This document shows positions 20,747 to 33,900 of a stretch of DNA of 64,000 nucleotides, piece after piece. The DNA comes from Pegea sp. RAD2-039. Lineage: Eukaryota > Chordata > Thaliacea > Salpida > Salpidae. The position numbers and the translations under genes were made by a program. Position 1 is the first letter of the stretch. Each line of letters starts with the position of its first letter. The stretch lies in the NCBI GenBank assembly GCA_034620365.1, contig JAQGEQ010000084.1:2480001-2544000 (forward strand). The letters run 5' to 3'. The notes below the pieces were generated by a model. That model saw only the letters and a list, made by a program, of their open reading frames with translations. It was not told the origin of the DNA and ran no database searches.

Positions 20747-23700
20747 ATGCAAAACTATGATATATTTGGGCAACAATCTGGAAAAATTTGGCATAGAAAT
20801 CCAAATCCCTCTGATAACGGGTAAATTAATTTTTTAAAATTTATGATTAAAACCCTAAACTTTTATAGTAAATTTTTTAAATATCAGGTAACTAGATTTT
20901 TCATTTATAAATCTTCTAAGTAAATATAAATTTATAAAATATAAATTGTCTTACTTCTATGTTACTGGTAGTTACTTTTTATTATTTGTGAGAATGTGTG
21001 TTAGTGAGAGGTGCTCTCTTCAGGCACCCTCCTTCGCATTTATTGTAATAAATAAATACATTTTGAAAGTTTGCCTTTAATTTAAAGTTCTTACTTAAAA
21101 AGTTTAAAAATTATGTGAATTTTTCTTTAACTGAAAATTGAATTCTTAAAAAAATTGAATACAGATATCAATTGTAAGTGATGTGACATTTAGGATCAAA
21201 TCTTTCATGAAAAGATCATGAAGACCTAAATATATGATTGGCAGATATTTAAAATTTCAAAAAAATTTAAAAGAATTATTTTTTTCCATATTATTTTTAA
21301 TTTGTAGATAATTAGAAAGTTAGCAACAAAACTAATTGTTTATTTTGTGATATTAATTTAATTAAACTGAATTTTTTAAAGAAAACTGAATTTTAGAATA
21401 ATTGCTAAACTAAGAAAAATTTGAATGAAACAAAATTAAATTTTTTATTATGTTTGTTTGCAGATGTCTGATTGATTTATTTAAGAGATAGAATTTAAAC
21501 TTCTTATAATAGTTTTAAATCAATAACTTTAGACAATGGTTCAAAAAATTTGTTAAAATAGTTTCCCTCCATAAGATATAATTTTATATTTCATATAAAT
21601 GGGTTTTTTTTTATAAGTATACTTAATAGTTTAATTTCTTATAATTATACATTGCTTCTATGATTTTCTTCGAACTTACGATTAAAAGTAATATAAATAT
21701 TTAATGTTTAGAATTGCTTTTCAATTCAACCAATCAGGAAAAGGTAATGGAACTTGTCGAAGATTTCTTCATACTTGTTTTATGAAGCATAAGAATAAAG
21801 TTTTAGCAGCTGATCATGTAGGAGGGGTGTTTCTATTTGATTTTGAAAACAATAGGTCAGTTGTTGAGTCTGTAATAGATATTCAACTGAGTTTTCAAAA
21901 TGCAATCTAACAAATGTCAGTTACAAATTTCAATTGAAAAGTGTTGTCAATTGACAGATATACAAACATCAACCAATGTGGTCAATCTTGTACAGCAATT
22001 GCAGCTGGTTTAAAGAGAGGAAGTGAATATATGGTGGCACTTGCAGATTCTTCAGTTAAATGCTACTCTACTGGTTTGTCTCTACTTTAAGTTACCTACT
22101 TTTTATACTTTAGATGCTTTATGTTATGAAGCATCTTGCGAAAATGATTTTATATAAAACAGTTTTTATAGAAGGGTTTGAGAGTTGATTAGAATTATCA
22201 GATTTTAGTAATAGCAGTAATTAGTGACAAATCTTGATTTTTATCTATAAAATAGATTAAATAACTTTCTAGAGAATAAAGAGCTTGTTAGCTGGATGCG
22301 AGGGCATGAATCAGACGTTCATTCCATCTCAATTCATCCAAACGGTAGATTTGGGGCAACTACTTCAAGAAAGACAGCTCAATTATGGAATTTAGATACA
22401 TTTCAAAGACTTCGAAAGTTGAATGTTCGAATTGAAATTCCGATCTTAGAGGTAGCCTATGTGATTGGTGATCATTTTTCTAAAAACTAATACTTTGTGT
22501 CTTTTATGTTTCTAGATAATAAATCTTTTTTTGTTGTATACTTAGCTAGTAAATTACATTTTGAAAAGTAAATATTTTCTCCTTTTAGGTGATATTTTTA
22601 CCTACAAACAACATTATACTCACTTGTTTTATTGATGATACTATATTTGGTTGGGAAAATGAAACATTTGAATGGAAATTCAAACTAAATAATTACAAAA
22701 AACATGGAATAGGATACAAGGCATTTGCAGTAACCAGGTTGGCCCTCAAAATATTCACTTTTATTTTTTATCTACTTTTTAATGAACTCTTTAAGAGATG
22801 GTCTCACTTTAGTGGCTGGTGGCAAATCGCGACTTGTACATCTCTATTCGCTCGCAACTTTTGATCTTGTACAAATGATTAAATTACCGGATGAAGTACA
22901 TTCAGTTAAACAGCTTCATTTTCTGGCAGATAGCTTCGACCGTGGTTCGAATAAAGTAAATTTTTTCATCAAACTTTTTAATCGTGTTTCAAATCACAAA
23001 ATAAATTTAATAAACACAGAAAAAACATTTGTAAAAAATCCCTTTTCAGATCATGGGTGCTTTATGTGATGATGGTGTTGCTCGATATATCGACATAAGT
23101 ACTTGTCAGCAGGTATTTGAAATACGGCCCTCAAAAGTTGGGGACAAATTGACCAGTGTTTGCACAAGTATGGACAATTCGTCCAATTTTATTATCGGAA
23201 CCAGTTCTTCTGGATCGCTTCTTGTTTATGACGTAACAGTGCTGATGGCTGATTACGACAAAGTTAGTGAAAAAGTGACACCTTCAAGGTTGTTGTTTAA
23301 GAGATGGTTTACAAATTCAGCCACCTGGTCCAATAGTTAGGACTGTACGACTTTGTAGAAAGTCCTCTCAATTAGATGATGATGAGATGAGTGAACAAAG
23401 TCTTTCTCAACCTTCAAATATCTCTAGTGGTCGACTGACAGTAAAAAAGTATAAATATGAGGTGATATGCTGATATCTGTCATTGGAATTTTATTAAAAT
23501 TTTCATGAAATAGTTAAACGACTCGAAGCAAGAGTGGTTGTCGCTACCTCGGCTTCGAAACATCTTACGAGGAGCAGGAGTTTTTCCTGATCAGCACCGT
23601 TTCTTCATCTGGAGGAATTTGTTGAAACTACCCGAGAACCAATCAGCGTTCACCGCGCTCACCGACAAAGGCGAACATTTGGCGTTTGGTGCAGTTGAAC

Positions 23701-26164
23701 AGAAGTTTCCGATTAAAAGCATTCGACTTTCTCGAGTGATGCAGAGGTAGATGAAGATCAACATCCACTGATCCTCATCTTTCTATTATTTGTAGAATCC
23801 TTTCTGCCTTGAGCCATTGGTCAAAGATCTTTGCAGAAATCGACTACCTCCCTCTCGTGGTCTTCCCTTTCGTCAAACTCTTCCAGAATAACAGCTTGAT
23901 CTGTTTTGAAACCATTTCTACTTTCATAAGTTGGTCTTTCAGCACCATCTAACCATTCAGCAGCTTACTAACGAGATTTTACAGTGAACTGGTTCCAACA
24001 TTGGTTCGAATTCTTTCCTAACCCACCAGTCAATGTTCTTAGTATGGTTGAGAACTTGCTCGCTCATCACGATAAGGACTTGTTGCGTCATCTCATTCAG
24101 TGTGACGTCACTACACAGGTAGAGACGTGAGGCGATTGTAACCATGGTGACAAGCGGTAGTGACGTGGCAGGTGTACGCGTGGCCGCTGATGCAAACTAT
24201 CTTCTCGGAAGTGTTCTCGCGCAACGAGTGGATGCGATTATTTGATCACGTGTTCACAGCACATCCGGGTTTCTTCTACCACTTGGTAGCAGCATACTCG
24301 ATCTGTTGCAGATCAGCTCTGCTGAGGACCTCGCATCTCGCCGACTTCAAGGTACTGCTTCTATGTGGGCATCTTCCAGCGCTCACTATCCTTCTTTTAG
24401 TACTTCTATCACCATCGCAACGCACTCGATGTAAAAGTGGTGATCAGTGAAGCGTATCGGATGGCTAGTTGCACCCCGAAGCATATCGACCCACTGAAGT
24501 TGATGAGCGAATTCGAAGCGATGTCAAAGGGCGAGACTTATCCTATCTTCAACAAGTTCCCTCATTTCATCGTCGACTATCAGAGCAAAGAGCGTGAAAG
24601 GATAAGGAAAGAGGAGCTGGAGTATCTCCGTGAGAGGTTGTAATGTGATCACTAGAGGTCAGTAGTGAGTCAGATGATCCACAGACGAGTTACGGAGGAG
24701 CTAAAGGAGCGGATGACGTCAAGAAAGGAGGAGGAGCAGGCGTGGTATCAGCGACAGGAGATCTTAGACGAAGCTGAGAACGAAAGAAGAAGAATCTTAC
24801 TGGATGAAGAGAGCAAATTAGCAAATCAACGGAAGAAGTAAAGATGAGAGCAATTGTAGGGATCGGATGTTGATCTTAAGATCTTTTATAGACTAGCTGC
24901 AATGAAACGGGAACTAAAGACTCGAGAATTAGAGTTGTTGGATCGCGCGCGTATTCGATTCGTCAATCATCAGCAGCAGATGAGGAGTGCTGAGATCGGG
25001 CGCATTGAAGACGAGATCAGGCGTAAAGTGATGACGTCATCATCACTTGATAGCCATGACGTCATGTTTGGATGTGATTTCAGGCGTTCCAGCGCGACGA
25101 AGAGCGAGCGTCGGCGGTTGATGACGTCGACATCCGTGGACTTGAGCTGGAAATTCAAAGAGCTTCCCTGGAGCAGCAGGTTTGTTGTTGAATTTGAAAA
25201 AGATCTGTTGCTACTTGATGGAGTTTCAGATGGCAAAAGAGCAAGTAGAGCATGGTATAAGATTGAGGCAAGAGTTGGAGACTCGTCGTCATGCTGAAGA
25301 AAAAGAAAAAGATATGCAAATGAGAGGTGAAGATGACGAGGCGGATCTGGAAGCGATGCAGGTCTGTTTGAATATTTTGTGGGTCTTGAAATTAATCCAA
25401 GTGAATAGAAATATGAGAAAGATCTTGCCACTACTGAACTCAAGTTGAACGCTCTTAATCATCGTAACGACATCGTATCACGTCTCATGGATTATGACGT
25501 AGATCGCGAGAAGAATCTGGCAAAATCGCTGTCGAAGAGTATTAACAATCATCGCAAGCGTCAGGAGGTGGAAGAGAAGTTAGCAGAAGAAACAGAATTG
25601 AAAGTAAATGAGTTGAATGGAGTCGGATGTAATTTAAGAGGTTTTGATTACAGAGGGCTGAGGTGGGTCGTAGTAAAGAAAGGGTCCGATTTCTCGATGA
25701 GGTTCGGGAAGACTGTGATGATAGAAGAAAGACTTTGCTACAAGAAAGGAACTTGGAAGAGTGTCGTCAGCGGATTCGTGAAAGTGAGAACAAGTTGAGA
25801 GATCAATTGGAAACGATCAAGAGCAAAAGCACTCCGTTTGTTGCTAATGGTAACCAATCATTAATATGAGTTTCGTGATGATAAAATATCATCGTTAGAT
25901 CGTTCATCTTCGATCCTAGCAAGAGATGAAGATGTGACAACCGCTGTAAGCAACTTGAACGCGTTGAAAGAAATCGAGAAAGATCAGCATTCTATCAGTG
26001 GTACTTGTAAGTTTAAAGTGATCAACTAATCAACAAGAAATTAAAATGATGTGATAGGGACATATGATAATAGCCGGATGCAAATGAATGATGAAGAACA
26101 GGAAATGTTAAATCGCGCGAAGGATCTGCGGAAGAGGTTGCTCTCTCATCGGAAGCCTTGTTGA
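20747..26164 (+). CDS. TBC1D31: TBC1 domain family member 31 (WD40-TBC-coiled coil)
   Basis: This is a centriolar-satellite/ciliogenesis scaffold protein. Twenty-one exons: 20747-20820, 21712-21855, 21958-22073, 22273-22451, 22589-22737, 22796-22955, 23050-23262, 23321-23461, 23514-23746, 23796-23929, 23985-24118, 24172-24351, 24401-24636, 24685-24837, 24892-25027, 25084-25179, 25230-25361, 25409-25603, 25654-25849, 25899-26006 and 26058-26164. Total 3,216 nt, 1,071 residues (human about 1,066). The start SGKIWHR matches the human N-terminus. WD40 repeats occupy about residues 25-345 (VSWMRGHESDVHSI, TAQLWNLDTFQR). The Rab-GAP-like TBC domain is at about 395-690 (FFIWRNLLKLPENQ, FPFVKLFQNN, NWFQHWFEFFPNPP). 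A long coiled coil (about 700-1010) and the terminal NRAKDLRKRL helix follow. All junctions keep phase. Confidence 0.96.
20982..21058 (+). repeat. Solo 3' end of LINE family A (in TBC1D31 intron 1)
   Basis: The sense copy of the conserved LINE terminus reads GTGAGAATGTGTGTTAGTGA, then GAGGTGCTCTCTTCAGGCAC and CCTCCTTCGCATTTATTG. This is the best-preserved copy. GGTGC and GCACC flank TCTCTTCAG and can pair as a small hairpin. Confidence 0.8.
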
Positions 26165-27944
26165 GAAGGAACAGTAAAAAACTTCTGAAACATATTTGAG
26201 ACGTTTTTTGGAGTTGATTGGAATTTGGAACGGGAAACATCTTTTGGAGTTTGAAAGACTGCTTTTATTCCTTCACTGTTTTCTTTACACAAACTGTTTA
26301 TTTATAGAGTTTTAGTTTTATCGCCAATCTGATATGTTATGTTGAGTTAACCTGGGAATTCTTGGTGTTTGTTGTCTGTCAGATGATGAATCTGCAGAAG
26401 TTGAATGATCAGTTTTTGATGAAAAAAAGAGAAATTATGAGGAATAAATAAAAATGAATTTACCAAGTCGGTTGAATTTCGATAAAGGGCTTGCCATGGC
26501 GCTTGTTAACGAGTTCTTACTGTTTCAAGTTCAATTGTTATTACTTAGTCAGCTTGTTTACAAACCACATACCGGACCATTCTTCCACTGACACCTTGTG
26601 GTGATTTGTAAGGAAGGTGCCTCACAGACTGACAAGGAGATACTGAAATATTCGAATGTTTTATCAAGAATAATCAAACTAGTTATATGATTGAAAAGAT
26701 CATTGGGTCGCTAAAAGAGTTTAGGATCAGATTAATAAAGTCACTAGCAGATAGTAAAGATCTTGTGAAGTTTGAAGCAGTATCCCTATTTTTTCAATCG
26801 ATTATATACAAACTCTTCTAGTAGCATAATATCAACCTTGATTTGAAAAACTGTTTCGGATTTCGCGTAAATTTGAAACATTAAATGAAAAAATTAGTTG
26901 AATTAGTTTACCTGTAAAACTCTTCGACTATATATGTTGTAATAAAACATTTTGCTCAAATTGTTTGAAGAAAGTTAAAAAAATCGACTTTTTCATTTTT
27001 AAATCAAGGTTTTACTGTGATGAAAATTTTAGAACAAATCGTAAATAGGGAAAAGCAAATCTCTAGCTAAAAAGAAATTTGTTATTTTATTAAAAAACTT
27101 TTTCTATTTTTCAAATATTCGATTTATTTTAAAATATAAAAAAACATTTAGAAGATGTTTCAGGTTACTTAAAAATATCTCATAAACGATTGATTCTGAA
27201 AACCAAATATTCTTTGCATGACTAAACTAGAATAAGCTGACAAGAAGTATAGTTGGTAGCCGAAAACATCTTTTCAACACTAATAGTCTTACTCATTAGT
27301 TACATGCTGACAAGATATTACACGCAGCTGATAGTAGCATCATGCAATCAGACATTTTTGTGGAGTTCTTATTTTGTTTACGAAAGTAAACTTGCAACAA
27401 ACAAATATTTGAAAGATAAACGAAATTAAAAGCAAGATTAAGGAATATAAATCAAATCGGTGAGGGACAATTATCTTCTAAATAAATATTTTTTTTTGGC
27501 AACTAAATAAGATGTTTCTTTTTATTTAATAAAATTCTTGACATTAAGAGACGACAAATTGAAATATGAAAATGTTGGGGCAAAATAAGATGTTTTAAGA
27601 TTAAAGTTATTTTTGAAAAGTATTTTTGTTTTGTAATTCTTTAAAATATAACAAATTAGTTTTAGATATTTCAATCTTTTTACAAAAAGCTTCTTATAAA
27701 TAGAATTAAAAAAACGATATCTACTAAATAACAGCTTCTAATTAAATATGAAAAACTGTAAATAAGAACTTTCTTACTAATCTTGCCGTCGATGGGTTTT
27801 GGACTGATTGAAATTCTTGTTCTTCGTGAAAAGCTCTTAAAATGAAAATTCATCAATTTTCACCAATAAACAAGCTGTCTTTGAAGTGTTAACGTTTGCC
27901 ACTGTTTTTATCTCAACTATATTACTAAATGTCAAATTTCATTT
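26165..27944. other. Convergent intergenic region between TBC1D31 and the RNF212-like gene
   Basis: The 3' ends of two convergent genes face each other here. AATAAA occurs near 26443 (plus strand, a likely TBC1D31 polyadenylation signal). A less AT-rich patch at about 26470-26640 includes CTTGCCATGGCGCTTGTTAA and CACCTTGTGGTG, a 4-bp-stem palindrome. I cannot assign it. The remainder is A/T-rich with no exon. Confidence 0.4.
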
Positions 27945-30900
27945 TTATAGTTTGAATAAATAAACTGTAGAAACACTGAAATATGCAAAACTCACTGCTT
28001 CATTACTTCGTAATTCTTCAGTTCTTGAGTTTCTTCTTGGTCTACAATCATATAAACAATTAACATTCAAAAAACATCAGTTAGATATTTAAACATAAAA
28101 TTATGAAAAGAATTTACGTTGAATGCACGCTAGACAGCACGGAGCTATTAGCAGGATCTATAGTTCTTGGTGTACCTCTAGAAAGATTGCGTCGAAACTG
28201 CGATGCAAAATCAGCTGCAAATAATTCAGGTTTAAAGTCAGAATCACTAAGTGAAGAATAGATTTGAAAATCTAATACTTTTAATCTCTTTGTATAGATA
28301 AACGAAATGTAATAGAATATACGGCTCTTGAATTTCAAAAGAAGCCACTAAGCCAATTATAAGTACATTTCGTCATTGGACAACATAATACTTCAATGTA
28401 TAGTTAAAGTAGACAAATATTTTTATGCGGTAAGCAAATCACTGTGGTTTGTGTGAATGCACTCTTGTGAGGTCAAGCTTAATCAGAAGATTAATTGATA
28501 AGATATCAGAAGACGGTTGACAACAACCACTAGTATCAGCTGACGCTGTCTCGATAACTTTTTGTAAGAAGCTCACTTTGTAAAGGTAATTCTTTGGTGT
28601 AGTCAAAAAGTTTATTAAAAAATAGAAAGTTATTGTTGAGTACAAGATAAAATTTCAGTGAAAAATTGAAAAGAGAAGGTAGATAGAAGGCAGTTACATC
28701 AAATTGATTGATACAAAACTTTACTGTCATTCAGTTTGCTAATTTATTTATAAAAATGTTTAACTAAATATAAAAATTCACAAATTCAGTCGAAATTAAA
28801 GTATATAATTCGATTTAATAGATTTACTAAGATAAGGTTACAATTAATCAAACTCTTTTGATAAACTATGAAAGGAAAACACAGACGACCACCGGAATAA
28901 ACTATTTAGAAAAAGTTTTATTTATAACCAAACAAAGTGAGAGAAATCGAATTGATTTAGATAATCTGTTTGTGTTCATATCAACAAAATTACTCAAAAA
29001 TGTCAGCTTAAAAAGCAGCTCTACACAAATTATATTTATAATTTCAAACAAAAACTAAAAAAAAGAGTTTATGTAAGCAGATAAGCTTTTATATTTCTAT
29101 TAGTTGCTAAACATGAACGGAGCTTCTAATAGTTAGTTGACTATCTTGGTTAATCACAAGAAATTTTCTAAATACAGATAATTTCATGTTTATTATAAGA
29201 AAGGACAAATTTAAACATCTAATAAAAGTGAATGAAGAATTAAAATAAAATTGTTTAAAGATAACAGATGAGACATAATCTTTATTTGTTTATTATCATA
29301 CCAATAAACAATTATGATCAACTTTAATTGTGTTTTTGTTCGATTAGAATGTATGCAGTGAAGCTTACAAGCATTCACTAGTTTGGTATGTTTTAGAAGT
29401 TAAGTTTTGTTGATTGATATTCTGATTACTGCTAAACACAAAAACACAGGATTACTTACAAACATTTGAAAATGAATTGTAACAGACATCTTTGAAACTG
29501 GATTCAAAAATTAGAAAAACCAAAAAATTTAATAAAAAGTCATGTGTATCAAAGAGATAACTTCAAATCATCTTAGCTGTAGAATTAGAAAGTAAGATAT
29601 TTGGAAGATAAACTTCATGAAATATCAGATTGAGAACAAATTGAAATCCTTGTACCAGCCACAACTCAATTAAATCGAAATAGGCGAAAGCTGAAGTTTT
29701 TTCACTGAAGCAGAACATGAAAGTCTTTGATATAACTATTTATTTTTTTCTTGAAAATACTGTGATGAATGAGTATTTTTCAAGTATTTCAACTATTTAT
29801 TCCCCTTTTAATCATTTTTAAACAGCTACTTCTAGACAACGCCCGGTAAAGTAACTAATTTCTGCAAACAATAACCAGATTATTGTTGGTGTGTGTCAAC
29901 AAGTAAAGTTGAAAGAAACTAAAATAAAAGTCGAAATAAAACGTACAAAGTCTGAACAAGTGAACTGATTCAAAAACTTTACCAATCTATCTAACTAGAT
30001 TACCAAATCTCTTGGTAATAATCCGTAACATAAAATCTCTGTAGATGTAACATAAATCGATCCGTTTCTGCATTTGTAAAGATCAAAATTTCAGTTGAAA
30101 CTCGATTATACAAAGTCACGCAAAATTGATCTTCATAAAAGTCTTCGTTTAATTTATTTCAAACAATCTTAAAAAACTTGAATTTAAATTAAATAATTGA
30201 TGTAAGAAATATCAATTTACACTGAGATTGACAACAAAAACTCAAAATGTTCAGACATAATATTAGATGAACTAATGGTTCTTAGATATCATTAAACTGA
30301 AGAAGTCTTATAGATGATTAAACATCAGCAATTTCATTCAATTATTTCATGTAGAATATGAAAAAGGTAATTTAAGCAAAGTTAGTTTGCAAAGAAACTT
30401 TAAATAGATACAACTCAAACGTTGGGTGAAGTTATTTAGGATAATTTAGTAGGAAAACGTTGAGTATGAGTCATTAGTGAATGATTACAGCTGAAAGTTG
30501 AATCTTTCAACCAATTGTCATTAAATTTTTAAAAACTATGCCACTGAGTAAATAGAATTTTTTTTTTAAATTTGTGCAAGTTAGTAAGTTTATTTCTGTA
30601 AGTTAAAAATATTTCATAAACTTCAATTTATGCTAATTGATCTAATGTTGTTAAAGAACACAAATTAAAACAATAAAAAATATAAAACAAACAAACCACA
30701 AGAAGTTTTTTTAATATGATTTTTAATTTCAAGTAAGCAATTGTTTATTTAGTAGAAAATCTACTTTTATGTAAGATATCTAATTTGAATAATTTGAAAT
30801 TAACATATTTCTTTTGTTAAATTGTACTCTAAGAAGACTAACTAGTGGAAATTTTGAGGTTTTCAATAAAACTGAAACTGTTTTGATCTTAATGTTTCCA

Positions 30901-33900
30901 CCTCTTTCGAAATTAATGGATTGCGGATTAGGTGAGAAATAGTAAACCTAAGGTGGGCGATTATATTTCATTTTATCAGATCTTTGTCAGACCTCTTCAG
31001 CTTTTTCATCTAGTTCAACTTTATAAATTATTTGCACAAAAAATCAATTAGATTATCTTCTATATAGTCAACATTATAATTATTAATTAACATAAAATAT
31101 GCAGTCTTTTATCAGCCCGAAGTTTTTACTGTTTTGCACCAAATAAGTTCATTTGTTTACAGATAAGCATGTTAACTAGCAAGTCAGATTACTTTCAGCA
31201 ACAACTTTCATCAACCAACTACACATCTTGCTGTTGGTAATCAACTACCAATTTCTAAATATTATCAGCAAAAAAAAACAACTTAATTTTTTGCAAATAT
31301 TTCCCAATTAAGCGGCTTCAACCAGCATCAAAGTTCTTCAAGTTTTATTCGATAAGTAAATATGATATTTACGTTAGATATACAAACAAAAGAAGTTTAT
31401 TTTCATTAAAAAATACTTTTAAATTTTCACAAGATTGAATAATTGTATCATAAAATGAATTACATTTTAGAAATTAAAAATATCAATAACCGATTTTAAC
31501 TGACAAAACAGTTTTAGCTAAAATAAGAGGTTGCACCGAAGCTTTATACAAAGTTAAAAGCGGAACCTAATCCAGAGAATAAAACATTTTTGACTAAATA
31601 ATTTAATGGGTATTACTAAAAGCAGATATTGATGGAAATATTTCATCATTCTGAGTATAGAATGTGATCAGTGCATTTTGGCAGCTTGTTGAAAGATAAT
31701 TTGAATATTACAAACAAATTCTTCGATTAAATATTAAAAAAAAACGAAAATTTGAACAATAATGAACTTAAAAACTGTTTGTTCAAAAATGTTAAAGCTT
31801 ACTTTGAACATGGTAGTTCTGGAATTTGGTATATTTAAACACTCATTATACAACATAAAAAATTATAGAGCTCTAAATTACAGGATTATCTTTTAAGATA
31901 AGTAGTTTGAAATATAAAAAGAGACACACCTGGAGAAATTTTTGGAGCAGCCATTACATTAGAAGGTGATACCTCATCAAGCAGAGCTTTACTAAAAATA
32001 AATTTAAGTATGAAAGTATTTAAAGAAAAATGCTTAAAAGCTTACATAACTATTATGTTTGAAAAAGTTTAAGTTTTGAATAGAGTTAGAAATTGTAGAT
32101 AACAAGTTTATACAAAATGCAACGAATAAAAATCAAGTTAATGAATTAAATTAAAACTTTTTTTCAAACATCTAAAGAATAAAAGAGAGACTTTGAAAAC
32201 TACTAGCAGAAGTTTTTTTTTTCTCAATTAGAATAAAATTAAATTTTTTTTGGTGGTTTGCCGAACACTTACTCTCAAACAAATTTCTTTATGTAAATTT
32301 TCAAGAATAAACTAGATTTATCTATTTAACTATTCACATACATAATTACTATTCTTTTCAGATTTAAATGAACCTTTTAATATGTATAAAGTTAGACTTT
32401 ATAATTAAAATTATCATCTGAATGAATACTTACTTCTTATGTTCAAGCGTATTGACTAGTTCTTTTAATTTAGTATTTTCTTTTCTAAAAATTGCAAAAT
32501 AATTACTTCATCATTAACCTTTAAAAATTGAAGTAAAAATTTTCTGAATTTTTTTAATGATTAATGTATTTATAATTAAGAAAGTAAATTAGAAAATAAG
32601 TCATTAAACATGTAGAATAGAATTTTATAATAATTTTTTGATTGGCCTCATCATTATGAAACATAAATTTCATTATTTTTATATACAAACTTATTTTCAG
32701 ACTTTATTAGCAAAAATTGAATGTAATAAAACAAACAACTCTGCAAAATAACTGAGCAAACTCAAAAATAAGTAAGTAACTATAATATAAATGAATAAAC
32801 TATAACTTACTGAAATGATTTTAGTTTAACTTCATAGTCTTTAAAAATATCTGTCATCTAAAAAATCTGAATTTTAACTAAGTAGATAGTAAAATTGGTT
32901 ATTGAAGAATGCAAAGTAGACTTATAAAATTATTTCAAACAATTTCAAGATTTACTACAATCTAAACGAACAATAAATTACATAAGCAACTTTTTTTACA
33001 GCAATTATTTTAATATAAAACAAGATAAAACATAGAAAAACTCACATTCTTATTTTCTGCTTTTTGTAGCATAATCAGCTGATTGCTTTGAAACTTTCTA
33101 ATCTAATAAATTCAAAATGTAAAAAAAACTGTATTGCTTACTTTTCGATATGAAAGTTTTTAAAGAAAAATTGAAATACTTTTAATTTTAAAATCTTTTT
33201 CTATTAAAAGAAAGTTGTTAACAATAAAAACATAACATGTTGATTTAGATAACAGTTTTATAGCAAATAAAATGATTCATACATATTATAAAAAATATAC
33301 TTTTTGATAAATAAACAAACATCAAAGTATTGAAAACAATGAATGTGACTTTTAGATAAAAATAGCATTTAAACTGCTATAAAAATTTATTTTATGACAT
33401 TAAAAAGACAAATATAAAAAGAATTTATTTTGCACAAAATCAAAAGATAGCAGTTAAAAGAATACTTTTTTAAATTTGATATTTAAACATAACAGCTTTT
33501 TAAAGATATTAAGTCATCAACCTCAAATAAATGTTTGTTTGTGAAATTTTCAAAAATAACATATTAATGATATAAAAAATATTTTGACATTTTTATCAGT
33601 GTAATGGCTAATATTTTTGTAGACTAAAATTTACACAGAGAAATTACAAGATAAATTCAACTTACATCTTTGACTAGTTTCAAATTTTCCAAAGATACTT
33701 TTTCCAATAAATCGGGAGATTTAAAAAAGATAAAGATGTCCTTTCTGAGCTGATTTTATAATTTTTCATAATTATCAAAAAAAATCTGAATTTTCATTAC
33801 AAAATATTTCACAATTTTATATTTTGCTTTTCATAACGTAAATATGAAATTATAATTTTATTCAAATAATAGCTATATGATCTAATTTAATATGAGTTAT

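Noticed and set aside
23281-23340. Possible 32-nt intron in TBC1D31 (TCAAG|GT…CAG)
   Set aside because: It breaks the phase of the next exon. A 58-nt intron from 23263 to 23320 keeps phase and restores the family alignment (…DYDK|PPGPIV…).
24970-25443. 157-codon minus-strand open frame
   Set aside because: It is antisense to TBC1D31 coiled-coil exons and introns, and the sense strand matches the family exactly with proper splicing.
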